From Candidatus Nitrohelix vancouverensis (GTDB lineage Bacteria; Nitrospinota; Nitrospinia; Nitrospinales; VA-1), in assembly GCA_015698305.1 (NCBI GenBank), contig CP048620.1, forward strand, positions 2,378,001 through 2,442,000: a stretch of 64,000 bases of DNA, written 5' to 3'. The first letter of the stretch is position 1, and every line of letters begins with the position of its first letter. The notes below the pieces were generated by a model. The model searched no databases. It was given only the letters and a program-made list of their open reading frames with translations, and was not told where the DNA came from. This document shows, piece after piece, positions 8,639 to 17,349 of this stretch. Both the position numbers and the translations under genes were made by a program.

Positions 8639-10198
8639 TCACTCGGTTTCGCTTAATTTGATTCCATACTCATCCAGAGTCGTGGCCATGGCTTTTCGCA
8701 GGTTGATGCGGGATTTGTTCAAATCGGTCAGGGATTTGATCTCGTTGCTTTGTTCTTCTGCAAGGTCTTCCTGAAATTCAAGAACATTGAAACTGGTGGA
8801 CAGGCCGACGGCAAATTTCTGCTCTTCCGCGTCGAGTTTTTCCTCAGCCAGTTTGCGCGCGACCCTGGCGGCTTCAACACGCTTGATATCGGTTTTGACC
8901 TGGCGTGCGGCCTCTCGGACTTCAACCGTGATCTGACGTTCGAGGTCCTTTAAATCCATCAACAATTGCGCTGATTCCAGGCGAGCTGATGTGAGCTGGC
9001 TTTCCGCCGATTTGTTGCCCAGCGGGTAGCTGAGTTGAACGCCAAATTTCCACAGGAAGTATTCGCTGGAAAACATGTTTGACAGGGATTCGCCATAACC
9101 GCCGTCGAACTGGCTGGTCACGGTTCCGCCGCTGAAGCGGGTGATTGGTTTGGCGTCGCCGGCAAGACCATTGAGGCCCAGGCTGGCGACCAGATCGAGC
9201 GATGGGTAGATTTGGTTCTCATTGTACTGAACCAGAATACGTTTGTTCTCCAACTCTTTGCGTTTGGCCAGATAATCGGGGCGACTCAATAGCGATTCCT
9301 TGATGGCTTCGTCGACATTGAGATCGAGTTTTTCGAAAAAAACTGGCGCGTCTACAGGAGTGATCTTTTTATCTCCCTCGATGCCGAGGAATGTCAGGTT
9401 CAGTGTGTTCTTTAATTTGTCTTCATTATCGGTGATCAGGTCCTCGGCGCTGACGAGCAGTTGCTCGCGCGATGCGACTTCGGACTTGGCCTGTAAAATT
9501 TCGAGAGGTGCGAGCGTTCCAACATCGACTTGAGCCTTGACGCGCCGCTCCAGATCTTTGGCGCGTCCTAACGAGGTTTGCTTGACGCGCAAATCTTCAA
9601 TACTGAAAACCAGATCCCAGTAAATATTCTCAACATCGCTGATGACGCTGATGACTTTGTCCCTGAAACCAAATTCTGAAATATTGACGTCGTTGTTGGC
9701 GATATAAATATTTCTCTTGTTGGTGTCGATGCCAAAATTTTTCAGCAGGGGTTGCGTGAAATCCAATTGCAACTCAGCGTCGTAGCTGGGGTTGAGTCCA
9801 GAGTTGGGCGAATTGGTTTTGTTGATCCCGTTATTAAATTCCAGGCTGTATTCCGCGCCAGTGACCAGCTTCTGGCTCAAGGAAAGATTCCAGGCGGTGT
9901 CTTGATTCCTGCCTTTGTCTGTGGAGGTGCCAGCGACGGCGCTTTGGATCGTTTGTTCTTGAGAGGTCAGTTCCATGCCAATGGTAGGGTCGAATTCCGA
10001 CTCGGAGTCTTTTACGGCTTCCTTTTTGATTTTTGTATTGAAGCCTTCAACGGCGATGGAAATATTGCTGTTCAAGGTACCAAATACGGCTTCCTTTAAA
10101 CTCAGGGGAAGAGAGTCGGCGAATGACAGGGCCGGGACCAGCAGTGTGGCAATCATAATAAAAAAACAAGTTTTTCTGATTGAGCGTAAAACGTACAT
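8639..10198 (-). CDS. TolC family outer-membrane efflux protein
   Basis: The 519-residue protein begins with a signal peptide (hydrophobic about 11-24, FADS cleavage region) and then shows the duplicated outer-membrane efflux protein pattern: two long coiled-coil helical regions and membrane beta strands (for example SLSQKLVTGAEYSLEF and QLDFTQPLLKNFG). It is the first gene of the tolC-macA-ATPase-permease operon and would form the outer-membrane channel. A perfect TATAAT on the minus strand lies about 50 bases upstream of the start. Confidence 0.9.
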   Translation of the reverse strand: MYVLRSIRKTCFFIMIATLLVPALSFADSLPLSLKEAVFGTLNSNISIAVEGFNTKIKKEAVKDSESEFDPTIGMELTSQEQTIQSAVAGTSTDKGRNQDTAWNLSLSQKLVTGAEYSLEFNNGINKTNSPNSGLNPSYDAELQLDFTQPLLKNFGIDTNKRNIYIANNDVNISEFGFRDKVISVISDVENIYWDLVFSIEDLRVKQTSLGRAKDLERRVKAQVDVGTLAPLEILQAKSEVASREQLLVSAEDLITDNEDKLKNTLNLTFLGIEGDKKITPVDAPVFFEKLDLNVDEAIKESLLSRPDYLAKRKELENKRILVQYNENQIYPSLDLVASLGLNGLAGDAKPITRFSGGTVTSQFDGGYGESLSNMFSSEYFLWKFGVQLSYPLGNKSAESQLTSARLESAQLLMDLKDLERQITVEVREAARQVKTDIKRVEAARVARKLAEEKLDAEEQKFAVGLSTSFNVLEFQEDLAEEQSNEIKSLTDLNKSRINLRKAMATTLDEYGIKLSETE

Positions 10199-10250
10199 GT
10201 AGCGCGCTCCTAAATATATAAAAAAGGTTTGATTTTTTAGCGGTTAACCT

Positions 10251-10256
10251 ATTATA
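10251..10256 (-). promoter_or_regulatory. -10 element of the efflux operon promoter (putative)
   Basis: The minus strand reads a perfect TATAAT here, preceded by GGGGC. No good -35 hexamer is visible at 17 bp (GTTTCA, 3 of 6 matches), so activation by a regulator would be plausible. A transcript starting about 7 bases downstream would have a leader of about 45 bases before the tolC-like start. Inference from consensus only. Confidence 0.4.
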
Positions 10257-10521
10257 GCCCCGGATTTCGCAAATGAAACGCTTATATTTGCTATTTTCTA
10301 ATTAATTTCAGGAATCAACACAGAATCTGGGCAATGGCATGAATTTGTATTATTTATCGGGAGTTTTGGGAGAAACCTTTATCAGAGAACTGTAAATTTG
10401 AAGGTAAGGTACAAGGGGTGGTTGCATTTAAAAAAAATCGGTTTTTCAGATAATTTGAGCAGGGAATCATTTCTCAATCATGATATCTTTATGGGTGTAT
10501 GTAATTTTTTTTAGAAAACAC

Positions 10522-10550
10522 TTGAAAAGTTACATTCACTGTGTAACATT
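10522..10550 (+). promoter_or_regulatory. palindromic operator/promoter upstream of the HTH-receiver gene
   Basis: An inverted repeat GTTACA-N7-TGTAAC (10529-10534 and 10542-10547) sits directly after a -35-like TTGAAA (10522-10527) and overlaps a -10-like TAACAT (10544-10549). A dyad embedded between promoter elements is the usual arrangement for MerR-type regulators, and the next gene encodes a MerR-like HTH. Autoregulation is therefore inferred. Confidence 0.45.
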
Positions 10551-10609
10551 TTAGTATTCAAAAAAGCTTAGGCGCCTGTTAATAACAAACAAAAAAATGG
10601 CAAGCAGAG

Positions 10610-11245
10610 ATGAGTGATATCGAAGAAAGAGTGACTGCGGCGGAAATATTAAAGGTGGTTCCGATAACAAGGAAAACCTTATGGCTATGGCAAAAGAAAT
10701 ACAAGTTTTTCCCTGATCCGCAGAAAGAGGCTCACCCTGGAGGGAAGGGGATCGTCGGCTACTATCCCGCATGGGTCAAGGAGCGTTGCAAGAAAGTGTA
10801 TGCCTTGCAGAAGCAGGGGCACACGATCAAAATGATTCAGGATATTCTAGAGAAGGAAATTTCTGAAAAATCTACGAAAAAAATATTGATCGTTGACGAT
10901 GAAGTGAAGTTCACCAATTTGCTGAAAAACTATTTTGATAAGAATGGATTTTTGACGGAAACTGCGTACGACGGTCTTGAGGCGGGCCTCAAAGCCGCCG
11001 AGTTCAAACCCTCTATCATTATCCTTGATCTCGCATTGCCTGGGCTGAGTGGAATCAAAGTCTGCCAGAAGCTGAGACAAAACCCCACGGTGAAGAATGC
11101 GAAGGTGATTGTCGTTTCCGGCGATCTGCGTTATTCAGAAGCCGATATTCTGGAAGCGGGGGCCGATCAATATTTTTCAAAGCCGGTAGATTTCACCCAG
11201 TTGCTTGAATCCTGCGAAAAATACGTATCATCTCCGCTGGAATAA
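10610..11245 (+). CDS. MerR-like HTH / response-regulator receiver hybrid
   Basis: This 211-residue protein combines an N-terminal MerR-like winged-helix region (about 8-85: TAAEILKVVPITRKTLWLWQ, then a wing and a helix ending in MIQDILEKE) with a C-terminal receiver domain (about 91-207). The receiver has the acidic pair Asp96-Asp97, phosphoacceptor Asp140 in IILDLALPG and the conserved Lys in FSKPVD. Classical response regulators place the receiver first; this order is reversed. No histidine kinase is adjacent, so the partner kinase is unknown. ATG at 10610 follows a weak GCAGAG site. Confidence 0.82.
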   Translation: MSDIEERVTAAEILKVVPITRKTLWLWQKKYKFFPDPQKEAHPGGKGIVGYYPAWVKERCKKVYALQKQGHTIKMIQDILEKEISEKSTKKILIVDDEVKFTNLLKNYFDKNGFLTETAYDGLEAGLKAAEFKPSIIILDLALPGLSGIKVCQKLRQNPTVKNAKVIVVSGDLRYSEADILEAGADQYFSKPVDFTQLLESCEKYVSSPLE

Positions 11246-11274
11246 TCCGCATGTTATTGTGAATCTACGCCTGC

Positions 11275-11298
11275 CTCGGTTTCCTGTTTGGAACCGAG
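11275..11298 (+). terminator. hairpin, possible terminator of the HTH-receiver gene
   Basis: CTCGGTTTCC (11275-11284) pairs with GGAACCGAG (11290-11298) around a TGTTT loop with one bulged T. It lies 30 bases after the regulator stop and before transketolase. There is no strong T-run behind it, so termination strength is doubtful. Confidence 0.35.
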
Positions 11299-11357
11299 AG
11301 CCTTCTATGCTATAAATCTAGCTCATTTATCGTTCATCGATTACCGGGAAAAAGATT

Positions 11358-12179
11358 TTGGACACACAAGAATTGACGAAACTGGAAGACCTCGCAAAAA
11401 CTTTGCGAAGGAAAATTTTGACTGTCATTCATCGGGCTGGCTCCGGTCACCCTGGCGGCAGTCTGTCTGCGATCGATTTGGTGACGGCGCTGTATTTCGG
11501 AAATATCATGAAATATGATCCTGCCAATCCGAAAGATCCTGGAAGAGATCGTTTCCTCTTAAGCAAGGGACACGCCTCTGCGATGTTTTATTGTGTACTG
11601 GCTCAAGCGGGATATTTCCCTGAAAACGATCTGGTCGATTATAGAAAGATCAATAGTAAATTATTTCTATCGGGTCATCCGCACCCGAAAACGCCTGGCG
11701 TTGAGATTGCGTCTGGCAGTCTGGGGCAGGGCTTGAGCGTGGGACACGGCATCGCTTTGGGATTGAAAGAGTCTTTTCCTGACAGCCGGGTTTACGTTGT
11801 CATGGGCGACGGAGAATTGCAGGAAGGGCAGGTCTGGGAAGCGGCGATGTCTGCGGCCAAATTCAAAAGCTCCAACCTGATTGCGATTGTCGATAACAAC
11901 AAAGTGGCTCAGGACAATATAACGAAGGACCTGAAAGACCTCGAACCTTTGGAAGATAAGTGGGCGTCTTTTGGATGGGACGTCCTGCGGATTGACGGTC
12001 ATGATATGGGACAAATCATGGACGCATTGAGCAAGCCGGTCGCGAAGGATAAGCCGCGTGTCATTATTGCCGACACGATAAAAGGCAAGGGCGTGAGCTT
12101 CATGGAAGGCAAGACAGCCTGGCATGGCGTGGCTCCATCAGATGAAGATTTTAGCAAGGCTTTAGCAGAGTTAGCGTAA
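11358..12179 (+). CDS. transketolase, N-terminal subunit
   Basis: This 273-residue protein corresponds to the thiamine-diphosphate-binding half of transketolase. It has AGSGHPGGSLSAID near residues 27-40, SKGHAS, and the ThDP motif GDGELQEG through VDNNK. The other half is the next gene, so the enzyme is the two-subunit type found in many bacteria and archaea. It acts in the non-oxidative pentose phosphate or Calvin pathways. The start is TTG at 11358 after GGGAAAAAG; no in-frame ATG is near. rpiB, also of the pentose phosphate pathway, is elsewhere in this window. Confidence 0.9.
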   Translation: MDTQELTKLEDLAKTLRRKILTVIHRAGSGHPGGSLSAIDLVTALYFGNIMKYDPANPKDPGRDRFLLSKGHASAMFYCVLAQAGYFPENDLVDYRKINSKLFLSGHPHPKTPGVEIASGSLGQGLSVGHGIALGLKESFPDSRVYVVMGDGELQEGQVWEAAMSAAKFKSSNLIAIVDNNKVAQDNITKDLKDLEPLEDKWASFGWDVLRIDGHDMGQIMDALSKPVAKDKPRVIIADTIKGKGVSFMEGKTAWHGVAPSDEDFSKALAELA

Positions 12180-12234
12180 GTTTCTTAAATCGAATAGTAA
12201 ATACACTAAAGCATTTATACAGGTGAGTGACTCA

Positions 12235-13164
12235 ATGATTGACGGCGCAACAAGAGATGGGTATGGAGAGGCTTTGCTGGAACTGGGCGAGGCGAATCAG
12301 CAGGTGGTGGTTTTGGATTCTGGAGTCAGCGACAGCACGCGAACCAAGAAATTCGGCGACAAATATCCCAATCGCTTCTTCAATATGGGCATCAGCGAAG
12401 GCGATATGGTTTGTACGGCGGCAGGTCTGGCAACGACGGGTAAGATTCCATTCGCTACCAGCTTCGCTTGCTTTCTTTTGGGACGCAGTATGGACCAGAC
12501 TCTGGTCAGCGTGGCTTATTCCAACACCAATGTGAAACTTGTTGGAACGCATTCCGGAATCGCCGTTGGTGAGGATGGGCCGAGCGCTCAGATGATCGTT
12601 GATATGGCCTACACTCGTGCAATACCGAATATGGTCGTCATTCAACCTGCGGACTGGGAAGAGGCGCGTCAGGCAACCAAAGCCTTGGCTGAATACACGG
12701 GGCCTGCGTATTTGCGTTTGGGACGCGCCAAGCTCAAGGGGATTTACGATTCGTCCTATAAATTTGAAATTGGCAAGGCCAGCGTGGTACGCGAAGGGTC
12801 AGATGTGGTCATTTTCGCAACGGGCGGAATGGTGCAAGAGTCCTTACTGGCGATAGAAGCGATCGGTGGCAATCCGAGCGTCACTCTGGTGAATGTCGCA
12901 TCGATCAAGCCTCTGGATGAGAAAATGATTATTGAACAGGCGTCAAAGCACAAGGCGGTGATCACTGCCGAGGATCATAATTTCATCGGCGGTCTGGGCG
13001 ACGCAGTCGGCGAAGTTTTGTTGCGAAACAGAATTCACAAGCCGGTTGAGAGAATCGCCGTGAAAGACCAGTTCGCTGAAACGGGGTCGGGCGCTCAGTT
13101 GTATGAGAAGTACGGTTTGTCTTCAAGTCATATCGTTTCTGCTTTGAAGTCGATTCTGGACTGA
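12235..13164 (+). CDS. transketolase, C-terminal subunit
   Basis: This protein supplies the pyrimidine-binding and C-terminal domains (ISEGDMVCTAAGLA, the GEDGPSAQ loop, and the HSGIAVGEDGP motif), completing the enzyme encoded with the preceding gene. An in-frame GTG at 12223 would add four residues. The ATG at 12235 is preferred because AGGTGA (12221-12226) sits 8 bases before it, while the GTG has no ribosome site. The resulting protein has 309 residues. The 55-base gap to the first subunit suggests co-transcription. Confidence 0.9.
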   Translation: MIDGATRDGYGEALLELGEANQQVVVLDSGVSDSTRTKKFGDKYPNRFFNMGISEGDMVCTAAGLATTGKIPFATSFACFLLGRSMDQTLVSVAYSNTNVKLVGTHSGIAVGEDGPSAQMIVDMAYTRAIPNMVVIQPADWEEARQATKALAEYTGPAYLRLGRAKLKGIYDSSYKFEIGKASVVREGSDVVIFATGGMVQESLLAIEAIGGNPSVTLVNVASIKPLDEKMIIEQASKHKAVITAEDHNFIGGLGDAVGEVLLRNRIHKPVERIAVKDQFAETGSGAQLYEKYGLSSSHIVSALKSILD

Positions 13165-13179
13165 AGCTGAAGTTTTAAA

Positions 13180-13220
13180 GGTTCCCATTCTTAGTTGACA
13201 TAATATCTATTATGGGAACC
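13180..13220. repeat. 9-bp inverted repeat between transketolase and asparagine synthetase
   Basis: GGTTCCCAT (13180-13188) and ATGGGAACC (13212-13220) form a perfect 9-bp dyad with a 23-base AT-rich spacer containing TTGACA (13195-13200). No T-run follows, so it is a poor terminator. It could be an operator or mRNA hairpin controlling the downstream gene, which starts 42 bases later. Function not known. Confidence 0.5.
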
Positions 13221-13261
13221 AGCGTTTAGATTGTTTAATCCTTCCTTGAGAGCTCTTATTC

Positions 13262-15142
13262 ATGTGTGGTGTCGCCGGGATTCTGGCGTTCCAGCCTCAA
13301 AATCTACCAGAGCCTCCTGAAATTCTACTGGATCGTATGCTGTCCCGACTTGAGCATCGCGGGCCGGATGGACAGCGAAGCGTCGTATTAAAAGATACGG
13401 CAGACCTCTGGGTCGGCTTCGGGCACAGCCGTTTGTCCATCATCGATCTTTCGGATGCGGGCCGACAACCTATGTCGGATTCAGAGTCCTCAGTCTGGAT
13501 CAGCTCCAATAATGAAATCTATAATTACAAAGAACTGCGCCGCGAGCTGGAAAGTTCTGTTACCTTTCGGTCTGATTCCGACACCGAAGTCCTCTTGCAT
13601 ACGATCAAGGATGATCTGGCTAATGGCTTGAATCGCCTGCGCGGCATGTTCGCGTTTGGTTATTGGGATTCGGCGCGTGAAACCTTATCGCTTGCCAGAG
13701 ATCGTCTGGGCGTCAAGCCGCTGTATTATTATCAGGATGAGAATTGCCTGATTTTCGCTTCTGAGATTCGATCCATTCTTGCCACGGGTATTCCGGCGAA
13801 AACGCTCAAGCCTCAGTCTGTGTTCCAGTTCCTTTCTTTTGGGCGCCCCCTGGCTCCCGATACTTTGATCGAAGGCATCAAGGAACTGAGACCGGGGCAT
13901 CTTGCTATTTGGAATTCGGGCGATTTTCATGAGGAATCCTGGTGGAATCCGGCCTCTTTCTCCATCAAACAACAGGCTGATATTGAAAAATCGGCTAAAG
14001 AGCATTTGCAGTCTGCCGTCAATTCCCGGCTTGTGAGTGATGTTCCCGTCGGCGTCTTTCTCAGCGGCGGGATGGACTCCTGCGCCGTGGCCTCCTTGTG
14101 CCCCCCTCCCCGTCCGCGCTCCCTGTCCATGTCTTTTTCTGAATCTGCTTACGATGAATCCGTATATGCGCGGGAAACTGCGGAATTTCTGAATCTGGAT
14201 CATCAGAAGATAAATATAAGCCCCGATGAGGCATTGCAGTCCTTGCCGGACTTTATTGCGGCGATGGATCAGCCGACGCTGGACGGTTTGAACGTATTTT
14301 TGATCTCCAGACAAGCGCGGGCTAATGGATGGAAGGTGGCTCTTTCTGGCCTTGGCGGGGATGAATTGTTTGGCGGTTACCCTTCATTTCAATTGCTCCC
14401 CAAACTGGCGCGTTATCAGAATCTTTTAAATTGCCTGCCACGATCCTTTGTTAAGGGCATGTCGGCGTTGTTGAGAAAATTCAGTCGCAATGACAGGGAT
14501 ACCAAATTATTACGCTGGATGAGCGGCGATCATTCGGGACCGCATCCCTGGTTTTTACTGCGTTCTTTATTCAGCGGTTCCGAGCTGAATCAGCTTTGGG
14601 AAAACGAGGGCGATCTTGAGGCTGAAACGGAGCTTCATTGGCGCCGCGCACAGCTTCTCGTGGATTCAGTTGCAGATTGGGATTTGTTGAATCAGGTCTC
14701 ATTTCTTGAGGCGACACAATACATGGTTCCGACCCTTCTGAAAGATGCCGATGTCATGGGGATGTCGCAGGGCCTGGAAATTCGCGTTCCCTGGGTCGAT
14801 CATTTGCTGGTGGAGTGGATGTTTTCCTTGTCGGCCAATGAGAAATTCAAGATTCAGGGGCCTCTCAAGCCGCTTATGTATAAGGCCTTGCAGGGAAATT
14901 GGCCGGAAGGCATGGACAAACGTCGCAAGGCCGGTTTCACCCTGCCCTTTGAAGTGTGGATGCGTGGCGAATTGCGTGAGGAGATGGAGCGGATTTTATT
15001 CACTCATGTCCCCATCCTTGACCCTTATTTACAGGACAAGGGCGTCAGGAGAGTATGGGACCAGTTTCTAAAAGGTCGCACCGCCTGGTCGCGACCCTGG
15101 GCTATTTATGTCCTTAAAAAATGGGTTTTAAGGAATATTTAA
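13262..15142 (+). CDS. asnB: asparagine synthase (glutamine-hydrolysing)
   Basis: This 626-residue class II glutamine amidotransferase/asparagine synthetase begins MCGVAGI, so Cys2 is the glutaminase nucleophile after Met removal. RGPDG is at 33-37. The ATP-pyrophosphatase P-loop SGGMDS is at 268-273, followed by SLSMSFSESAYDES and the LSGLGGDELFGGY motif. It would make asparagine, or modify a glycan or peptide substrate, from glutamine, ATP and a carboxylate. Oddly, the oxyanion-hole motif normally read NGEIYN is NNEIYN here (residue 84 is Asn, not Gly). It stands alone between transketolase and a PhzF gene. Confidence 0.85.
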   Translation: MCGVAGILAFQPQNLPEPPEILLDRMLSRLEHRGPDGQRSVVLKDTADLWVGFGHSRLSIIDLSDAGRQPMSDSESSVWISSNNEIYNYKELRRELESSVTFRSDSDTEVLLHTIKDDLANGLNRLRGMFAFGYWDSARETLSLARDRLGVKPLYYYQDENCLIFASEIRSILATGIPAKTLKPQSVFQFLSFGRPLAPDTLIEGIKELRPGHLAIWNSGDFHEESWWNPASFSIKQQADIEKSAKEHLQSAVNSRLVSDVPVGVFLSGGMDSCAVASLCPPPRPRSLSMSFSESAYDESVYARETAEFLNLDHQKINISPDEALQSLPDFIAAMDQPTLDGLNVFLISRQARANGWKVALSGLGGDELFGGYPSFQLLPKLARYQNLLNCLPRSFVKGMSALLRKFSRNDRDTKLLRWMSGDHSGPHPWFLLRSLFSGSELNQLWENEGDLEAETELHWRRAQLLVDSVADWDLLNQVSFLEATQYMVPTLLKDADVMGMSQGLEIRVPWVDHLLVEWMFSLSANEKFKIQGPLKPLMYKALQGNWPEGMDKRRKAGFTLPFEVWMRGELREEMERILFTHVPILDPYLQDKGVRRVWDQFLKGRTAWSRPWAIYVLKKWVLRNI

Positions 15143-15200
15143 GGTTTCAGGCTCATTTCCCTAAATGGGTTTCGAGTATTAATATTTAAGGCTTCAGTCT

Positions 15201-16082
15201 ATGAAAATTCCATTTTATCAGGTTGATGTTTTCACGAATTCCCCTCTTGGCGGCAATCCGTTGGCGGTCTTTCCAGACGCTTCGGGTTTGGATGAGTCTT
15301 TATTATTGAGAATCGCGCGCGAGATGAACTTGTCGGAAACGGTTTTCCTCTATCCTTCCGACTCGGAATCGGTGGATTATCGCATGCGAATCTTCACCCC
15401 GGCGAAGGAAATCCCCTTTGCGGGGCACCCGGTGATCGGGACCGCCTATGTCATTTGCAAGACCGGGATGCGCGTTAAATCGAAGAATTCAGTTCAACTG
15501 GGCCTGCCAGCTCAGACGATATCGGTGGTCAGTGGAAACGAGGATGAGTATTTCATGGAACAACCGGAGGCTCAGTTTGGCAAGACCATGAACGATCTGG
15601 AACTGATTGCCAAGGCGGTGAATCTGGACTCCCGGCTCATTGGAGGCGTCGCAGAGCCGCAAGTTTGCAGTACCGGGCTTGCCGCCCTGTATGTTTCCAT
15701 TGATGGTTTGAAAAGTATTGAAAATATAATGATTAATGGTCAATCTCTTAATGCTTTACTTGATCTTTCTCGCGTCGATATGCTGTATGTTTTTACGCTG
15801 GAAACACAGGGGGCATCCGTGCATTCGCGTTCTTTCGCTCCGGGAATTGGCATTCCTGAAGACCCGGCAACCGGGAGCGCGGCTGGAGCGCTTTCAGCTT
15901 ATCTGGCAAAGAATGAAGTTTTGGACAAAGAAACCCTGAAGCATTTTGTCATTGAACAAGGCTATGAGATCAATCGCCCGTCGCAAATCATTGCAGGGAT
16001 CGAATGGGAATCCGGGAGTCAGATGAAAATCAAAGTGGGTGGGTCCAGCGTTCTGATAATAGAGGGGCAGATGATGATCTGA
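15201..16082 (+). CDS. PhzF family epimerase/isomerase-like protein
   Basis: The 293-residue protein matches the PhzF diaminopimelate-epimerase-like fold: QVDVFTNSPLGGNPLAVF at the N-terminus, the catalytic-type Glu46 in NLSETVF, FTPAKEIPFAGHPVIGTA, and the second-half mirror motif GIPEDPATGSAAGALSAYL. Family members catalyse proton-shift isomerisations; only a few act in phenazine synthesis, and no phenazine genes are here. The stop codon lies within a 10-bp hairpin (16073-16096). Confidence 0.85.
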   Translation: MKIPFYQVDVFTNSPLGGNPLAVFPDASGLDESLLLRIAREMNLSETVFLYPSDSESVDYRMRIFTPAKEIPFAGHPVIGTAYVICKTGMRVKSKNSVQLGLPAQTISVVSGNEDEYFMEQPEAQFGKTMNDLELIAKAVNLDSRLIGGVAEPQVCSTGLAALYVSIDGLKSIENIMINGQSLNALLDLSRVDMLYVFTLETQGASVHSRSFAPGIGIPEDPATGSAAGALSAYLAKNEVLDKETLKHFVIEQGYEINRPSQIIAGIEWESGSQMKIKVGGSSVLIIEGQMMI

Positions 16083-16096
16083 GAGATCAGATCATC
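16073..16096. terminator. hairpin overlapping the phzF-like stop codon
   Basis: GATGATCTGA and TCAGATCATC form a perfect 10-bp stem with a GAGA tetraloop; the TGA stop is in the left arm. A second small stem AAAGCG-TGAG-CGCTTT follows at 16113-16128. Neither has a T-run. They may terminate or stabilise the transcript. Confidence 0.4.
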
Positions 16097-16158
16097 AATG
16101 GACGAAATCTGCAAAGCGTGAGCGCTTTACTGACAGAACGGTCTTCGTCTTAAGAAAT

Positions 16159-16392
16159 TCAGGCTGACTTCTGTTTTTCGTCTACGACAAAATCGGGACG
16201 AACATAAGCGCAGGCGCCGCAATGATGCGAAACGTCTCTGGAGCACATCAGGCAAGCTTCCAACTCGCCGCTGAAACGGATGGCGCCGCCGCAATGGTTG
16301 CATCTCAAAGCCGGTTTTTTGGCTTTTCGAGGCTTGTAGGAAAAACGCTTTTTGTTGATAAGTAATTTGCTTCTTGAAATATTCACGTGCAT
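16159..16392 (-). CDS. small zinc-ribbon-like protein, 77 aa
   Basis: The protein is basic at the N-terminus and carries two cysteine clusters, CNHCGG and CLMCSRDVSHHCGAC, as expected for a small zinc ribbon. It has no membrane segment. The gene is transcribed alone, convergent with the phzF-like gene. Function unknown; a structural or RNA/protein-binding role is a guess. Confidence 0.6.
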   Translation of the reverse strand: MHVNISRSKLLINKKRFSYKPRKAKKPALRCNHCGGAIRFSGELEACLMCSRDVSHHCGACAYVRPDFVVDEKQKSA

Positions 16393-16522
16393 GATCTCGA
16401 CCTTATAAAAGCTGACCTCTGATCTAACGAGGGTTCAGTCGTCAATTTTAGAATTTGATGCACTCGTTTCGTGAAAGGATTTAAAAAAATGTGGTATCCC
16501 GATCACGGATTTTCAAAAAAAG

Positions 16523-17071
16523 TTAAAGTTTCGCCAATACGCCTTCATTGACGATATGGACCCGGTCGATCCCAAACAGGCATTCCACCAGTTTCATGGC
16601 AAATTCCATTGCCGTTCCCGGACTGCGGCTGGTGATGATCTTTCCGTCGACAACCACCCTTTCCTCCTCGTAGTTGACTCCATTCAGTTTTTCCCGAACC
16701 GAAGGGTGACTGGTGATGTGATCCCCTTTCAAAATTCCCGCCGTTTGCAGAACCAGAGGAGCGGCGCAGATAGCCGCGATGAACTTGTCGCCACTGTGCA
16801 TCTGTCGCAGGATATCGAGGAGGCCGGGATCTTTTTGAAGATTTGATGTTCCCGGCATTCCCCCTGGCAAAACGATCATCTCGAATTCGACGGGGTCGAC
16901 GGCGCTCAACAGGCAATCGGGCATGACATGAACCCCGCGTGAGCCTTCGACTGGCCCTTCGCTCAAACCTGCCAGCGTAACGCGCGCTCCAGAACGTCGC
17001 AGGATGTCGACAACGGTGATCGTTTCGATTTCCTCAAAGCCCTGCGCAAGAGCAACCAGAACTTTTTTCAT
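16523..17071 (-). CDS. DJ-1/PfpI family protein
   Basis: The 182-residue protein is a single DJ-1 domain with the nucleophile-elbow cysteine Cys102 in AAICAAP, the acidic residue in GFEEIE (11-16), and VLPGGMPG. The domain closely resembles the DJ-1/YajL branch associated with protein or metabolite deglycation and oxidative-stress protection. It is a single gene, with a 278-base intergenic region before the next plus-strand gene. Confidence 0.85.
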   Translation of the reverse strand: MKKVLVALAQGFEEIETITVVDILRRSGARVTLAGLSEGPVEGSRGVHVMPDCLLSAVDPVEFEMIVLPGGMPGTSNLQKDPGLLDILRQMHSGDKFIAAICAAPLVLQTAGILKGDHITSHPSVREKLNGVNYEEERVVVDGKIITSRSPGTAMEFAMKLVECLFGIDRVHIVNEGVLAKL

Positions 17072-17287
17072 GAGTTAGAACTTTCATTTGAGTTAGCTTC
17101 GATTTCCTTTAAATCCTGTTTTAAAAACATTCCAATCATTTAGAGCTAATATAGATGTTCAATCCATTTCCTGCAATGCGTCCTGATTATTATTTAAGAG
17201 CCGTTTGATTTGGAGTTTAGAATTTCAGCTTTCAGGTCGTTAGGAAATCATCGCATAGAATACTGAACCTGTTGATAATGTAGCATA

Positions 17288-17314
17288 TTGACTTGTTTGA
17301 TCGAGCTGTATAAG
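17288..17314 (+). promoter_or_regulatory. putative promoter of ubiE/menG-htrA
   Basis: TTGACT (17288-17293) and TATAAG (17309-17314) are spaced by 15 bp, shorter than the ideal 17, and lie about 35 bases before the methyltransferase start. Consensus-based inference only. Confidence 0.35.
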
Positions 17315-17349
17315 TTACAATTTGTGTTAAACTAACAGACAAAGCAATA

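Larger units (their letters stand above)
10199..10609. other. 411-bp divergent intergenic region
   Basis: This AT-rich stretch separates the minus-strand efflux operon from the plus-strand HTH-receiver gene. It holds a minus-strand -10 element, a plus-strand palindrome with promoter-like flanks just upstream of the regulator (listed separately), and no convincing ORF. The remaining central part (about 10260-10520) shows nothing recognisable. Confidence 0.6.
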
